NCBI RefSeq assembly: GCF_011317445.1
Contig: NZ_JAAAPL010000001.1
Location: 372,001-436,000, forward strand
Source: Chelativorans multitrophicus
Lineage (GTDB): Bacteria; Pseudomonadota; Alphaproteobacteria; Rhizobiales; Rhizobiaceae
Length of the DNA stretch: 64,000 bases
Reading direction: 5' to 3'
Part shown: one piece after another, positions 48,879 through 59,599 of the stretch
How positions within the stretch are numbered: position 1 is the stretch's first letter
How the letters are laid out: each line of letters opens with the position of its first letter
Position numbers and translations under genes: made by a program
Notes under the pieces: generated by a model
What the model saw: only the letters and a program-made list of their open reading frames with translations
What the model was told of the DNA's origin: nothing
Database searches by the model: none

Positions 48879-51083
48879 TTAGCCGACGGCTACAGCCTTT
48901 TTTCGCCGCTTGAAGGCGGCGATCCGCTTTGGCGCATGAGACTTCAAAGCTTCTCCTCGACCCGACAGGCTGGGATTGGTCATGAAATACTCCTGGGCGT
49001 TGAATGCTTCCTCACCCTCCTCAGGCATCATCCGCCGGGAGGTACCGTCAGGCAATACTTCGAAACTTTGCTGGTTGTCCATGATATTGCCCAGCATGAT
49101 CTGACCCAAAACCTGCTCATGCACAGTCGGGTTCGTGATCGGCACCATGCACTCCACCCTGCGGTCGAGATTGCGCGGCATGATGTCAGCCGACGAAATG
49201 TACACGACCGCTTCGTCCGACGGCAGGCCGTGACCATTTCCAAAGCAATAAATGCGGCTATGCTCCAGGAACCGCCCGACAATGGATTTCACGCGGATGT
49301 TTTCAGAGAGCCCCGTTACCTGAGGACGCAGGCAGCATATGCCGCGCACCACCAGATCGATCTCCACGCCCGCTCGGCTTGCCCAGTATAAGGCATCGAT
49401 AACCTGCGGATCGACAAGCGCGTTCATCTTCATCCAGATCTGCGCAGGCCTGCCGGCTTTCGCATGCTCGATCTCGGCCCGAATATGCTCCAGAATCCTG
49501 TCCCTCAGCGTGAAGGGAGAAACGGCAAGCTTCATTTTCACGTCCGGCTCGGCATAGCCGGTGATGAAATTGAAGACCTTGGCCACATCGTGAGCGATGA
49601 CCGGATCGTCGGTGAAAAACGACAGATCCGTATAGATCCGCGCCGTAATCGGATGATAATTGCCCGTGCCTAGATGAACATAGCTCCGCAAGCGGCCATC
49701 TTCCCGGCGCACCACAAGCGACATCTTGGCGTGTGTCTTGAGTTCCAAAAAGCCGAATACGACCTGCACGCCGGCACGCTCCAGATCGCGCGCCCAGCGG
49801 ATATTGGCCTCCTCGTCGAAGCGGGCCTTAAGCTCCACCAACGCCGTCACGGACTTGCCCGCCTCCGAGGCGTCGATCAACGCGCGCACGATGGGGCTGT
49901 CATTGGAGGTGCGATAGAGCGTCTGCTTGATCGCCACAACATCCGGGTCCTGCGCGGCCTGACGCAGAAACTGCACCACCACGTCGAAGGATTCGTAGGG
50001 GTGGTGGACGATCATATCCTTTTCGCGGATGGCGGCGAAGCAATCCCCGCCATGCTCGCGGATGCGCTCAGGGAAACGCGGATTGTAGGGCTGGAATTTG
50101 AGGTCGTCCCTGGAGAGCCTGACGATCTCCGAAATCTGATTGATCGCAAGCGGCCGCTCCAGCACGCTGATGCGCGATCCCGGCACTCCCAGTTGCGTCG
50201 CCACGAAACCACGCAAATCCTCCGGCATCGAGCGCTCGAACTCAATCCGGATCACGGAGCCACGGCGCCTGCGCTTCAGTGCCGTTTCGAAAAAGCGGAC
50301 AAGGTCCTCGGCCTCCTCCTCCACCTCGATATCGCTGTCGCGGATAATGCGGAAGGTGCCGGAGCCGTTCACCTTATAGCCCGGAAAGAGCTTGCCGGTG
50401 AACATCTCCACCACGTCTTCCAGCGCGATGAAGCGCACGCGCCTCGGCCGCTCGGGCAAGGCGATGAAGCGCTGGAGTGTCACCGGCAGGCGCAACAGCG
50501 CCGTCATGGTCTCCTTATTCGACAGGTGCTGCAGGTCGAGCGCTATCGAGAAGCCGAGATTGGGGATGAAGGGAAACGGGTGCGCCGGGTCGATGGAAAG
50601 CGGCGTTAGCACCGGGTAGATCTCATCCATAAAATGCTGCTCGACCCAGGCACGGTCTTCCCGGGACAAGGCGCCCGGCCCGACGATCTCGATCCCCTGC
50701 TTCTTCATCAGCTCCAGAAGATGAGCGAAACTTTGCTGCTGCTCGATCTGCAGCCGGCTCACCTCACGCAGGATATGCTCCAGCTGCTCTTCGGGCGTGC
50801 GGCCATCCGCGCTCTTTTCGAGGATGCCCTGACGAACCTGGCCGGCAAGTCCCGCCACTCGGACCATAAAGAACTCGTCGAGATTGTCGGCCGAGATAGA
50901 AAGAAAGCGAACGCGCTCCAGAAGCGGGTGGCTGGGGTTCTGTGATTCCTCAAGCACACGGCGATTGAACTGCAGCCATGAAAACTCGCGGTTGACGAAG
51001 CGATCCGGGCTCGTGAGCGCAATCTGCCCCTCGCCTTCCGGCACTTTGGGAAATTCAGTTTTAACCGGCTTTAACTCGTTCAT
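48879..51083 (-). CDS. ppk1: Polyphosphate kinase 1
   Basis: 734 aa from ATG 51083; the frame runs to 51143 but that start lacks a ribosome site. The N-terminal domain begins [19 protein letters not shown]; the autophosphorylated His is in [14 protein letters not shown], with TGNYH and FFTDDP (family metal/ATP contacts) after it. It reversibly makes inorganic polyphosphate from ATP at the membrane. Operon with ppx. Confidence 0.96.
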   Translation of the reverse strand: MNELKPVKTEFPKVPEGEGQIALTSPDRFVNREFSWLQFNRRVLEESQNPSHPLLERVRFLSISADNLDEFFMVRVAGLAGQVRQGILEKSADGRTPEEQLEHILREVSRLQIEQQQSFAHLLELMKKQGIEIVGPGALSREDRAWVEQHFMDEIYPVLTPLSIDPAHPFPFIPNLGFSIALDLQHLSNKETMTALLRLPVTLQRFIALPERPRRVRFIALEDVVEMFTGKLFPGYKVNGSGTFRIIRDSDIEVEEEAEDLVRFFETALKRRRRGSVIRIEFERSMPEDLRGFVATQLGVPGSRISVLERPLAINQISEIVRLSRDDLKFQPYNPRFPERIREHGGDCFAAIREKDMIVHHPYESFDVVVQFLRQAAQDPDVVAIKQTLYRTSNDSPIVRALIDASEAGKSVTALVELKARFDEEANIRWARDLERAGVQVVFGFLELKTHAKMSLVVRREDGRLRSYVHLGTGNYHPITARIYTDLSFFTDDPVIAHDVAKVFNFITGYAEPDVKMKLAVSPFTLRDRILEHIRAEIEHAKAGRPAQIWMKMNALVDPQVIDALYWASRAGVEIDLVVRGICCLRPQVTGLSENIRVKSIVGRFLEHSRIYCFGNGHGLPSDEAVVYISSADIMPRNLDRRVECMVPITNPTVHEQVLGQIMLGNIMDNQQSFEVLPDGTSRRMMPEEGEEAFNAQEYFMTNPSLSGRGEALKSHAPKRIAAFKRRKKAVAVG

Positions 51084-51342
51084 GGCGTTCCGCTGCTCCA
51101 CCCATGCGGTCTTCTCCCGCGACACATAATGTGTTGCCAGCATTTTACGACAGTTTCATATCACAGAATGCTTCACGCTTCCCTTTTCTCCCGCAGCCCC
51201 GAAGCTCCGTGGAACAATGGTCGCAAAATGCGGGCCAGGAGAGGCAAAATTCTAGGAACTGCCGTCAAAGCACCGCTTGCAAAGACGGCAATTATGCCTA
51301 CAAACCCAGCGCGACAGCTTTGAAGCGCCTGCGGAGATTATC

Positions 51343-51588
51343 ATGGCCGGCCACGCGACACCGCATTTTCACAACACCAATGGATACCCGTCGATCGAGA
51401 TCGGCGCCAAGGAATTCATGTGCGTCGGAGCCAAGCCGCCTTTCGACCATCCGCATGTCTTCCTCGATATGGGCGATGACAACGAGCGCGTCTGCCCCTA
51501 TTGCTCCACGCTCTATCGCTACAACCCGGCCCTGAAGGGCGAGGAAAGCGTGCCGGCCGACTGTCTCTACACCTCAGAGGTGGCGTGA
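51343..51588 (+). CDS. CHCC-type zinc-finger protein
   Basis: 81 aa from ATG 51343 with GGAG 8 bases ahead; the frame is open to 51277 without support. Cys27, His36/His38 and Cys51-x2-Cys54 in the pattern C..DHPHVFLDMG...CPYC form the zf-CHCC zinc site, as in the NDUFS6 accessory subunit of complex I and its alphaproteobacterial relatives. A link to respiratory complex I is possible; its partner gene here is an FAD monooxygenase translated from an overlapping GTGA. Confidence 0.87.
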   Translation: MAGHATPHFHNTNGYPSIEIGAKEFMCVGAKPPFDHPHVFLDMGDDNERVCPYCSTLYRYNPALKGEESVPADCLYTSEVA

Positions 51589-52784
51589 TCCAAAAGGCGG
51601 CGGATGACCGTAAGGTTCTTGTCGCCGGCGCAGGCATTGCCGGGTTGACGGCTGCCCTCGCCTTTGCCGCCAAGGGGTTTTCCGTCGTCGTCTTCGAACG
51701 TGCGGAGAAGCTGGAGGAAGTGGGCGCGGGCCTGCAGCTTTCGCCCAATGCAACCCGCATCCTGCACAGCCTTGGCGTGCTGGATGATCTGGAGCGATAT
51801 GCCGTCCGGCCGGAGGCGATCCTTCTCAAGGATGCGGCAAATCTTTCCATCCAGGCGAAAGTGCCGCTTGGATCTGCTGCCGAAATGCGCTGGCGCGCGC
51901 CCTATCTGGTCATACACCGGGCAGACCTGCAACGCGTGCTCGTTGAAAGGGTCCAGCAGATACCGGAAGTCACCCTCAGGACGGGCGCAGAGCTGCGCGA
52001 CGCGCATTTCCGTCCCGGTGGCGTAACCGCTCTGGTGCAGGAACAGGAAAGGCAGCACGAGGTTGAAGGCGATCTCCTGGTGGGCGCCGATGGCGTCTGG
52101 TCTGGACTGCGGCAGCTAACCGGCGGCAAGCCCAGCAATTTCACCGGCTACGTGGCCTATCGCGCCGTGATTTCTCATCCAATCAAAGCGGTGCTGGCAC
52201 CCAACGCGGTCACGGCTTTCCTCTCCCCCGATTTTCACCTTATCTCCTATCCCCTGCGCGGCGGTGCCGTAACCAATCTGGTTTTGGTGGCCCGCGGCGA
52301 GGAGGTCGGGCGCGGCTGGGCGAATGCCGCCGACACGGACCACCTTTTGGGGAAGACAGTGAAAGCTGCCCCCGCCCTCTCGGCGTTAATCCGGGAGGCC
52401 GGCGCCTGGACCGCCTGGCCGATACATGAAGTGCAGAGCGAAAGCCGCTGGATTGATCCGCGCGGGTTGGCCCTCATCGGCGATGCCGCGCACGCGCTAA
52501 GCCCATATGCGGCACAGGGCGCGGCAATGGCTATCGAGGATGCCGCCACGCTCGCAGCTCTCGTGGCGGGCGGCAATCAGCCGGCCGCACTTGCCGCTTT
52601 CGAGCACCGGCGGAAACGGCGCATGCTGCGCGTGGCAAGACGCGGCGAGTTCAACCGCTTTGTCTGGCACGCTGGCGGCCTGATCGCCCGCGCCCGCAAC
52701 CTCGTGCTGCGGCTCAAGAGCGAAAGCAGCCTGGCTGCCGATCTGGACTGGCTTTACGGATATGATGCCCTCAGGCAGCAATAA
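51585..52784 (+). CDS. FAD-dependent monooxygenase (salicylate hydroxylase-like)
   Basis: 399 aa from a GTG at 51585 overlapping the stop of the zinc-finger gene (GTGA), with AGAGG ahead. Group A flavoprotein hydroxylase: VLVAGAGIAGLTAALAFA (FAD-binding GxGxxG), the GADGVWSGLR motif near residue 165 and GDAAHALSPYAAQGAAMAIED near 300. Family members hydroxylate aromatic rings or act in ubiquinone and other pathways; the substrate is not visible. Coupling to a small zinc protein is unusual for a catabolic enzyme. Confidence 0.87.
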   Translation: MIQKAADDRKVLVAGAGIAGLTAALAFAAKGFSVVVFERAEKLEEVGAGLQLSPNATRILHSLGVLDDLERYAVRPEAILLKDAANLSIQAKVPLGSAAEMRWRAPYLVIHRADLQRVLVERVQQIPEVTLRTGAELRDAHFRPGGVTALVQEQERQHEVEGDLLVGADGVWSGLRQLTGGKPSNFTGYVAYRAVISHPIKAVLAPNAVTAFLSPDFHLISYPLRGGAVTNLVLVARGEEVGRGWANAADTDHLLGKTVKAAPALSALIREAGAWTAWPIHEVQSESRWIDPRGLALIGDAAHALSPYAAQGAAMAIEDAATLAALVAGGNQPAALAAFEHRRKRRMLRVARRGEFNRFVWHAGGLIARARNLVLRLKSESSLAADLDWLYGYDALRQQ

Positions 52785-52831
52785 TGGCCGCCGTCTGCTC
52801 CGAAACGCCTGAGCCCTCAAAGAAGCCTGCT

Positions 52832-53635
52832 TCAGTGAAGGATTTGTGAGAGGAACAGTTTCGTGCGCTCGTGTTGAGGGTGTTCGAAAAACTGTTCCGG
52901 GGTATTCTGTTCGACGATTTGCCCCTGATCCATGAAAATCACGCGGTTTGCCACCTGGCGAGCAAAGCCCATCTCATGCGTGACGCAGATCATGGTCATG
53001 CCTTCCTGCGCCAGGTCCACCATCGTGTCGAGCACCTCCTTGATCATTTCGGGGTCGAGGGCAGAGGTGGGCTCGTCGAAGAGCATGATGCGCGGGTTCA
53101 TGCAAAGCGCGCGCGCAATCGCGACACGCTGCTGCTGCCCTCCTGAAAGCTGTCCTGGATATTTGTTCGCCTGCTCTGGAATGCGCACGCGCGTCAGATA
53201 GTGCATGGCGGCCTCTTCCGCCTCCCTGCGCGGAATTTTGCGCACCCAGATCGGCGCCAGCGTGCAGTTTTCGAGGATCGTCAGATGCGGGAACAGGTTG
53301 AAGTGCTGAAAAACCATGCCCACCTCGCGGCGCACCTCGTCGATCTTCTTCAAATCATTGGTGAGTTCGATGCCATCGACGACAATCTTGCCCTTCTGAT
53401 GGTCCTCGAGCCTGTTGATGCAGCGGATCATCGTTGATTTGCCTGAACCGGACGGTCCGCAGACCACGATACGTTCGCCCCGCATCACTTTGAGATTTAT
53501 GTCGCGAAGCACGTGAAAGTCGCCGTACCACTTGTGCATTCCGACAATCTCGATCGCGACCTCCGTGTCCGAAACCTTGAGCTTGGAAGGGTCTAACTGG
53601 ATGCCCTCGGCAGCGGTGAGATTTTCAGCCGACAT
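52832..53635 (-). CDS. aapP: General L-amino acid ABC transporter, ATP-binding protein
   Basis: 267 aa from ATG 53635; an upstream extension of the frame overlaps aapM. Walker [11 protein letters not shown]-loop VFQHFNLF, signature [15 protein letters not shown], Walker [13 protein letters not shown] and the H-loop VTHEM are all intact. N-terminal 25 residues precede the ABC core. It energises the AapQM permease, as in Rhizobium leguminosarum, for uptake of a broad range of L-amino acids. Confidence 0.95.
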   Translation of the reverse strand: MSAENLTAAEGIQLDPSKLKVSDTEVAIEIVGMHKWYGDFHVLRDINLKVMRGERIVVCGPSGSGKSTMIRCINRLEDHQKGKIVVDGIELTNDLKKIDEVRREVGMVFQHFNLFPHLTILENCTLAPIWVRKIPRREAEEAAMHYLTRVRIPEQANKYPGQLSGGQQQRVAIARALCMNPRIMLFDEPTSALDPEMIKEVLDTMVDLAQEGMTMICVTHEMGFARQVANRVIFMDQGQIVEQNTPEQFFEHPQHERTKLFLSQILH

Positions 53636-53646
53636 CGTGTTCTCCC

Positions 53647-55143
53647 TCATCTTTTGTGACCGGTGTCGAACCGGCGTTCCATGAACATAGAGTAGCGCGA
53701 CATGCCGAAGCAGAAGAGCCAATAGACGAAACCTGCAAATACGAGGCCCGTCGCTGCGGTTGTCGGCGTGATCCAGTTCGGATCCGAGAAGCCGCGGCGC
53801 ACTGTTCCCAGAAGATCGGCAAGGCCGATGATGTAAACGAGGCTCGTGTCCTTGAAGAGGCCGATAAAGGTATTCACTATCCCCGGTATCACGAGCTTGA
53901 TCGCCTGCGGCATGATCACGAGCCGCATCATCTGCCAATAGCCGAGGCCCAGCGCCTCCGCGCCTTCATACTGGCCCTTCGGAATAGCCTGCAGCCCCCC
54001 GCGAATGACCTCCGCCATATAGGCCGCGGAGAAGATCGCGACGCCGATCAGTGCCCTGAGCAACTGGTTGAAGGTCACGCCCTCCGGCAGAAGCAGCGGG
54101 ATCATGAAAGCCGACATGAAGAGAACGGTAATCAGGGGAACACCGCGCCAGAACTCGATGAAGATGATCGAGAAGAGCCGCACGGCGGGAAGATGCGAGC
54201 GCCTGCCCAGCGCCAGCAGGATGCCGAGCGGCAGCGAGGCGGCGATTCCGGTAAGCGCCACCACCAAGGTAAGCATCAGCCCGCCCCACTGACTTGTGGG
54301 AACATGCTGGAGACCGAAATCAGCAGCAAGCACCGCTATCAAAACCGCCGATAGGAGCGGCGGCGCAAGAACCCGCAGGGGCGAAGCATGGCGCGGCTCT
54401 CCCGCGCGGAGTGCCGAAAGGATGCTCGCCGCGATGGAGCCGATCGCCAGCAGGAAAGCGAGAAGCGAAAGGGTGGAGAAACGGAAATCCAGAAGCGTCA
54501 CTCGACCGCTCGAAACGAAATTTGCGGCCAGGAGCACGACCAGCGCGAGCAGTGCGAGACTGCCCGCCGTCTTCAACAGGTTCGGTGATGCCTTCACATT
54601 GCCGGCAGCCAATACACGCGAGGCGAAGGCAGCCAGGGTGAAAAGAAATGCCACCCATCCACCATTGATCCCGATATTGCCGCCGGTAAGCAGAACCAGC
54701 GCCACAAAAGGAAGCACGAGTACGAGCAGAACGGCGTTCAGCCTTTTGAAGGGGGCAGTCGGGATCGCAAGAGGCAACATCAGGGCGACGAGAAGGATAA
54801 AGACAAGATCCACACGCCAGCGCTGCGACAAAGGATAAATTCCGTAGAGGAATTGACCAAGCTTGGCGCGAACGAACGCCCAGCACGCGCCAACTTCCCC
54901 GCCCTCGGTCGCCAGGCAGGCCTCCCGATTGCCACCCGTGAAAACCGCTGCTGAAATTCCCCATTGGATAAGCCGCCAGGCTGCCCAGGCGGTGAAGAGC
55001 CCCAGCACGATGGTGATCACTGAATCGAGCGGGGTGGCAAAAAGGTTTTTCCTGAAAGTGGCCACGATGCCGAATTCGCTCGGAGGCGGCGGCAGCGGCT
55101 GTTTCTGCTCACGGGCGACATAGGCTGCTACCTGTTCTTCCAT
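53647..55143 (-). CDS. aapM: General L-amino acid ABC transporter, permease AapM with an extra hydrophobic block
   Basis: 498 aa, about 110 longer than the roughly 384 aa AapM known from Rhizobium. The N-terminal part and the C-terminal transport core (from [19 protein letters not shown] near 281, [14 protein letters not shown], the EAA-type loop [19 protein letters not shown]) are normal. Residues about 155-272 are an added stretch with three or four likely membrane spans and a Lys/Arg-containing loop ([11 protein letters not shown]). The frame is continuous, so this is an insertion and not a frameshift. It lies between aapQ and aapP with 11-base gaps. Confidence 0.9.
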   Translation of the reverse strand: MEEQVAAYVAREQKQPLPPPPSEFGIVATFRKNLFATPLDSVITIVLGLFTAWAAWRLIQWGISAAVFTGGNREACLATEGGEVGACWAFVRAKLGQFLYGIYPLSQRWRVDLVFILLVALMLPLAIPTAPFKRLNAVLLVLVLPFVALVLLTGGNIGINGGWVAFLFTLAAFASRVLAAGNVKASPNLLKTAGSLALLALVVLLAANFVSSGRVTLLDFRFSTLSLLAFLLAIGSIAASILSALRAGEPRHASPLRVLAPPLLSAVLIAVLAADFGLQHVPTSQWGGLMLTLVVALTGIAASLPLGILLALGRRSHLPAVRLFSIIFIEFWRGVPLITVLFMSAFMIPLLLPEGVTFNQLLRALIGVAIFSAAYMAEVIRGGLQAIPKGQYEGAEALGLGYWQMMRLVIMPQAIKLVIPGIVNTFIGLFKDTSLVYIIGLADLLGTVRRGFSDPNWITPTTAATGLVFAGFVYWLFCFGMSRYSMFMERRFDTGHKR

Positions 55144-55154
55144 CGCGCGGCCCC

Positions 55155-56345
55155 CTATCGCTCCACAAGCGCCACGCGGGCGTTGAACCAGTTCATGAAG
55201 GCCGCGGTGGCGACGCTCAGCCCCAGATAGACAACCATCCAGATCGCCACGACCTCCACGGACTGGCCGGTCTGGTTCAATACGGTCGAGCCGACCGCGA
55301 CGAGTTCGGGATAGCCGACCGCCAGACCGAGCGAGGAATTCTTGGTCAGGTTGAGATATTGGCTCGTCAGTGGCGGGATCACGACACGGAAGGCCTGCGG
55401 GACAACAACGAGCCTAAGCGATTGCCGCCGCGTGAGCCCCAGCGCCGATGCTGCTTCCGTCTGCCCTCTGGAAACGGCCAGAATGCCGGCGCGGATAATC
55501 TCCGCGATAAAAGCGGCGGTGTAGAAGGAGAGCGCCAGGAAAAGCGACAGGAATTCCGGCCTGATCTGCCATCCGCCCACCAGGTTGAAACGCGTTGCTT
55601 GAGGCGCCTCGAAGCTGACAGGCAGGCCGGTGACCACAAAAACGATCAGCGGCAACCCGAAGATAAGGCCGAGAACCGGCCACAGAATCGATTGCCGCTC
55701 ACCCGTCCGCATCTGGCGAAGCTTATTCCGCCGCGACAGGAGGACTGCAGCGGCGATACCGAGTGCGAAGGCGGCAAGCGTCCACACCGCCAGCGGCTCA
55801 AACCGCGCGGCAGGCATCTGCAGGCCACGGTTTGAGAGATATGCACCGAATGGCAGTTCCAGCGCTTCCCTCGGCAATGGCAGCACGGAAAGGACGCCGA
55901 AATACCAGAACAGGATCACCAGAAGCGGCGGCACGTTGCGGAACGTCTCGACATAAATGGTGCTCAGGCCCCGCACGAGATAATTGCGCGACAGGCGGCC
56001 GATGCCGATGACGAAACCAACGATCGTGGCAAGCACGATACCGGCCCCCGCGACAATCACGGTGTTGGTGATGCCCACCAGCAATGCGCGCCCATAACTG
56101 GAATTGGCGGAATAAGCGATCGGCACTTGCCCGATATCGAAACCGGCGCGGGCGGAAAGAAAGTCGAATCCGGAGGCGATATTCGCGCGCGTTAGGTTGT
56201 TCACCGTATTGTTGATGAGCCATGCGGCAAAGGCCAAAATGGCGATGATCAACACGGTCTGGATAATGAGGCCACGCGTTCTGGGGTTTCGCATGAGCCC
56301 TATGCGCTCATGCGACAACGAAATACTCGAGGTATCGATCGTCAT
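55155..56345 (-). CDS. aapQ: General L-amino acid ABC transporter, permease AapQ
   Basis: 396 aa. N-terminal span, a periplasmic segment with [27 protein letters not shown] (in pieces [20 protein letters not shown]), then the permease core with [17 protein letters not shown] and the EAA loop [20 protein letters not shown]. Length matches the Rhizobium AapQ of about 400 aa. It forms the inner-membrane channel with AapM. Confidence 0.95.
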   Translation of the reverse strand: MTIDTSSISLSHERIGLMRNPRTRGLIIQTVLIIAILAFAAWLINNTVNNLTRANIASGFDFLSARAGFDIGQVPIAYSANSSYGRALLVGITNTVIVAGAGIVLATIVGFVIGIGRLSRNYLVRGLSTIYVETFRNVPPLLVILFWYFGVLSVLPLPREALELPFGAYLSNRGLQMPAARFEPLAVWTLAAFALGIAAAVLLSRRNKLRQMRTGERQSILWPVLGLIFGLPLIVFVVTGLPVSFEAPQATRFNLVGGWQIRPEFLSLFLALSFYTAAFIAEIIRAGILAVSRGQTEAASALGLTRRQSLRLVVVPQAFRVVIPPLTSQYLNLTKNSSLGLAVGYPELVAVGSTVLNQTGQSVEVVAIWMVVYLGLSVATAAFMNWFNARVALVER

Positions 56346-56453
56346 GCGATTTGCCTACGCCGAGTCGTGAGCCATCCAAAAGAAACGGCGGCTCACGCTT
56401 TGGCTTACAGGGAAGCCGCGAACTCAGCCGCGCCGCGGCTTGTGCTCATCTGC

Positions 56454-57476
56454 TCAGCGAACCGGTGGCGCGTATTGCAAGCCGCCTTTGGTCCACAATG
56501 CATTCAGGCCCCGCTGAATCTTGAGCGGCGTATTTGGCCCGACATTGCGGTCGAATATCTCGCCATAATTGCCCACGGCCTTGATTACGTTGACCATCCA
56601 GTCATTCGTAAGACCAACATCCTGACCAAAAGTGCCATCAGCTCCCAAAAGCCGGCGAACGTCCGGGTTCTCGGAATTTGCGGCCATGTCCTCGACATTA
56701 TCCTGGGTCACCCCCAGTTCCTCGGCATTGATCAGGCCGAAGTGGACCCATTTCACAATGTCGAACCACTGCTCGTCACCCTGGCGTACGACCGGCCCAA
56801 GCGGCTCCTTGGAAATGATCTCAGGCAGCACGACGTGGTCGTCGGGATTGGAAAGTTCGAGGCGGCTGGCATAGAGGCCCGATGCGTCGGTCGTCAACAC
56901 ATCACAGCGTCCCTGCTCGTAAGCGGAGTTTACATCCGACTGCTGTTCGATGACGACCGGATTGAACTCCATATTGTTAGCGCGAAAATAGTCGGTCAGA
57001 TTCAACTCGGTCGTCGTGCCGCTTTGAACGCATACGGTAGCGCCAGAAAGCTGCAGGGCGGAGGTCACGTTCAGGTCCTGCCGCACCATGAAGCCCTGCC
57101 CATCATAGTAGTTCACGCCTACGAAATTCAGACCCAGCGCCGTGTCCCGGTTCATCGTCCAGGTCGTGTTGCGGGCAAGAAGATCCACCTCGTTATTCTG
57201 CAGGGCAGGAAAGCGCTGCACTGCTGACAGGGGCGAATATTGAACTTTGGTCGCATCGCCTTCGAATACCGCAGCAGCAACGGCCTTGCAGTAATCGACA
57301 TCCAGGCCCTGCCAATCTCCCTGATCGTTCTGAAATGCGAACCCCGGTAGGCCGGTATTGACGCCGCAACGCAGCGCACCCCTGTTCTTCACGTCGTCCA
57401 GAGTTGCTGCTGAGGCCGGAATGACGGCGGAGGCGATTACGACTGTGCCAAGCAGCGCCTTGATGAGATTGTTCAT
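56454..57476 (-). CDS. aapJ: General L-amino acid ABC transporter, periplasmic binding protein
   Basis: 340 aa from ATG 57476 with AAGGG 8 bases ahead. Signal peptide of 23 residues (MNNLIKALLG...IPASA), then family-3 solute-binding fold: LRCGVNTGLPGFAF, WQGLDVDYCKAVAAAVF and the DVLTTDASGLYASR region. It captures L-amino acids for AapQMP. A gap of 108 bases to aapQ is typical, as the binding protein is usually made in excess. Confidence 0.95.
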   Translation of the reverse strand: MNNLIKALLGTVVIASAVIPASAATLDDVKNRGALRCGVNTGLPGFAFQNDQGDWQGLDVDYCKAVAAAVFEGDATKVQYSPLSAVQRFPALQNNEVDLLARNTTWTMNRDTALGLNFVGVNYYDGQGFMVRQDLNVTSALQLSGATVCVQSGTTTELNLTDYFRANNMEFNPVVIEQQSDVNSAYEQGRCDVLTTDASGLYASRLELSNPDDHVVLPEIISKEPLGPVVRQGDEQWFDIVKWVHFGLINAEELGVTQDNVEDMAANSENPDVRRLLGADGTFGQDVGLTNDWMVNVIKAVGNYGEIFDRNVGPNTPLKIQRGLNALWTKGGLQYAPPVR

Positions 57477-57708
57477 GATTGTTGACCCTTTTCTTAGCAG
57501 GCAGGGCTTATCCCCAATTGCGTGCAGAAGCCGAGGTTCTGCCCTCGCAAGCACCGGCTTCTTCTCCCAAGCACGCCCCATCAAATTTAATAAATCGACG
57601 CCGGTCAAGAGCTTACGCGCATATGAGGTACATTCCCGCCTTGTTAAGGCACGCTTTAGGAATTAAGCCCGAAATCATACCGCAAGGGATTGAGGGAGAA
57701 GTGTTGAA

Positions 57709-58875
57709 ATGGCCTCGGATAAAAGCGGCGGCATAAACACCAGGCTTGCCCATATGGGCAATGATCCCTTGTCGTTCCACGGCTTTGTCAATCCGCCTGT
57801 AGTGCACGGCTCGACGGTGCTTTTTCCCGACAGTGCGACAATGGCTTCGCGGAGCCAGAAATATACCTACGGGACGCGTGGGACGCCTACAACAGATGCG
57901 CTGGCAACCGCCATCAACGAACTCGAAGGCTCTGCCGGTACGATCATTGTGCCGTCGGGGCTGGCGGCGGTGACAGTCCCGCTGCTCGCTTTTTTATCAG
58001 CCGGCGACCACGTGCTCATCGTCGATTCCGTCTACCATCCGACACGCCGCTTCGCCGACACGATGCTCAAGGGTTTCGGCGTGGAGGTGGAGTATTACGA
58101 TCCTCTCGTGGGCGGGGAGATCGAAGCCCTGATGAAGCCCAATACGAGGGTGGTCTTCACCGAATCCCCGGGTTCAAACACAATGGAGATTCAGGATATT
58201 CCAGCCATAGCCGCCGCGGCGCGTGCACGCGGCGCCATTGTGATGATGGACAATACCTGGGCGACGCCGCTCCTTTTCCGCCCGCTGGACCACGGAGTCG
58301 ACGTATCGATCCACGCAGCCACCAAATATCCCGGCGGGCACTCGGACGTTCTCCTCGGCACGGTCTCCGCCAACGAAAGCTCCTGGGAACGATTGCACGA
58401 TGCCTTCATTACCCTCGGCACCTGCGCTGGGCCCGACGATGTCTACCAGGTGCTGAGGGGGCTTCGCACGATGGGCATCCGGCTTGAGCGCCATCAGGAA
58501 AGCGCGCTCGAAATCGCGCGTTGGCTGGAAGGCATGCCAGGCGTGGCAAGGGTGCTCCATCCCGCCCTCCCCTCGCATCCGGGACACGCAATCTGGAAAC
58601 GAGATTTTTCGGGCGCGAGCGGCCTTTTTTCCTTCGTTCTCTCTGGCGGTGGAGAGAAGGAGGCGCACGCATTTCTCGATACGCTGAAAATTTTTGGGCT
58701 CGGCTATTCCTGGGGCGGATTTGAAAGCCTCGCGGTCCATGTTTCGCTGGCCGATCGCAGGGTTGCAAAGGGCAATTTTCCAGGGCCGGTGATCCGGCTT
58801 CAGATTGGGCTGGAAGACGCGGCTGACCTCAAGGCCGATATCGAAAATGGGCTTAGAGCAACGGGATTACGCTAG
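57709..58875 (+). CDS. metC: Cystathionine beta-lyase
   Basis: 388 aa. Cys/Met-metabolism PLP enzyme: substrate loop YTYGTRGTPTTDAL, the PLP lysine in AATKYPGGHSDVLLG and the SPGSNTMEIQDI segment. The combination YGTRGTPT is typical of MetC-type beta-lyases of rhizobia rather than gamma-synthases. It converts cystathionine to homocysteine. Divergent from aapJ, a linkage seen in many Rhizobiales; the 232-base region between shows no recognisable SAM riboswitch. Confidence 0.93.
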   Translation: MASDKSGGINTRLAHMGNDPLSFHGFVNPPVVHGSTVLFPDSATMASRSQKYTYGTRGTPTTDALATAINELEGSAGTIIVPSGLAAVTVPLLAFLSAGDHVLIVDSVYHPTRRFADTMLKGFGVEVEYYDPLVGGEIEALMKPNTRVVFTESPGSNTMEIQDIPAIAAAARARGAIVMMDNTWATPLLFRPLDHGVDVSIHAATKYPGGHSDVLLGTVSANESSWERLHDAFITLGTCAGPDDVYQVLRGLRTMGIRLERHQESALEIARWLEGMPGVARVLHPALPSHPGHAIWKRDFSGASGLFSFVLSGGGEKEAHAFLDTLKIFGLGYSWGGFESLAVHVSLADRRVAKGNFPGPVIRLQIGLEDAADLKADIENGLRATGLR

Positions 58876-58888
58876 AGCCTTTGGCGCG

Positions 58889-59599
58889 CTACTCGCTCCG
58901 TTCGATCAGCACCGCCTGGCCGTCATGATCACCCGTTGTTAGATGGGCATTTCCGACAATTGCGTTCCCCATGTCGACAAAGCCGGAGATCTTGTAACGG
59001 GTTGCCCTGTCGAGGCTTTGTGAGAAGTCGTCGCGCGCCCTATCGAACGAGGCGTATTGGTGCTTGAGCTTAGCGAATGCAACGATGCGCTCGCGACTGA
59101 AGGCGCCGATGAACACGTAAGCGTCATCATACGAATGCGGCCCGAATATCCGGCCGTGATTGTTGTCGAACTCGTAGGGTGCATTCGAGAACGCGTGATC
59201 CTTTTCTTCGGGAAGCTGGGAATAAAATCTGTCCCCAATGAAGCCGCTATAGCCGTTGGAATGGCCCTTCCGGCTCGGATAGCCCGCGGAAGCAGCCGCC
59301 TGAACAAGCTGGGTCTTTGCCTCCTCGGGCGAGGTTGACAGCCGGTCGACGATGATGACGTTAATCGGCTCCTGCAGCTGCTTGCCCTCATAGCTGGCGC
59401 CAAGCCAGCTGGCCAGATGGCCGTTTGGGTCAATCATCCATTTTCCGACAGGAGGAAGCCCATCCGCCTTCACCACCTCCTCCGCGGCAGGCATTTCAAA
59501 AGCCGCAGCCGGATCCTCCTTCTGCACGGCATCGTCGGCAGCAGCATGAGGCGGCATCGCAACAAAGGCTGCGAAAAGTGAAGCGCGGAAATTTCTCAT
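58889..59599 (-). CDS. Exported protein of unknown function
   Basis: 236 aa from ATG 59599; the frame is open to 59656. A signal peptide of about 22 residues ends HAAAD. The mature part has INVIIVDRLSTSPEEAKTQL, a Gly/Tyr-rich SNGYSGFIGDRFYSQLP segment and HGRIFGP, suggesting a small alpha/beta fold, but I do not recognise a family with confidence. Its stop is 13 bases from that of convergent metC. It is the last gene before the sparse accessory segment. Confidence 0.72.
   Translation of the reverse strand: MRNFRASLFAAFVAMPPHAAADDAVQKEDPAAAFEMPAAEEVVKADGLPPVGKWMIDPNGHLASWLGASYEGKQLQEPINVIIVDRLSTSPEEAKTQLVQAAASAGYPSRKGHSNGYSGFIGDRFYSQLPEEKDHAFSNAPYEFDNNHGRIFGPHSYDDAYVFIGAFSRERIVAFAKLKHQYASFDRARDDFSQSLDRATRYKISGFVDMGNAIVGNAHLTTGDHDGQAVLIERSE

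Noticed and set aside
57477-57708. Possible SAM riboswitch upstream of metC
   Set aside because: The SAM-II core motifs were looked for by eye and not found; the region only shows ordinary divergent promoter space.
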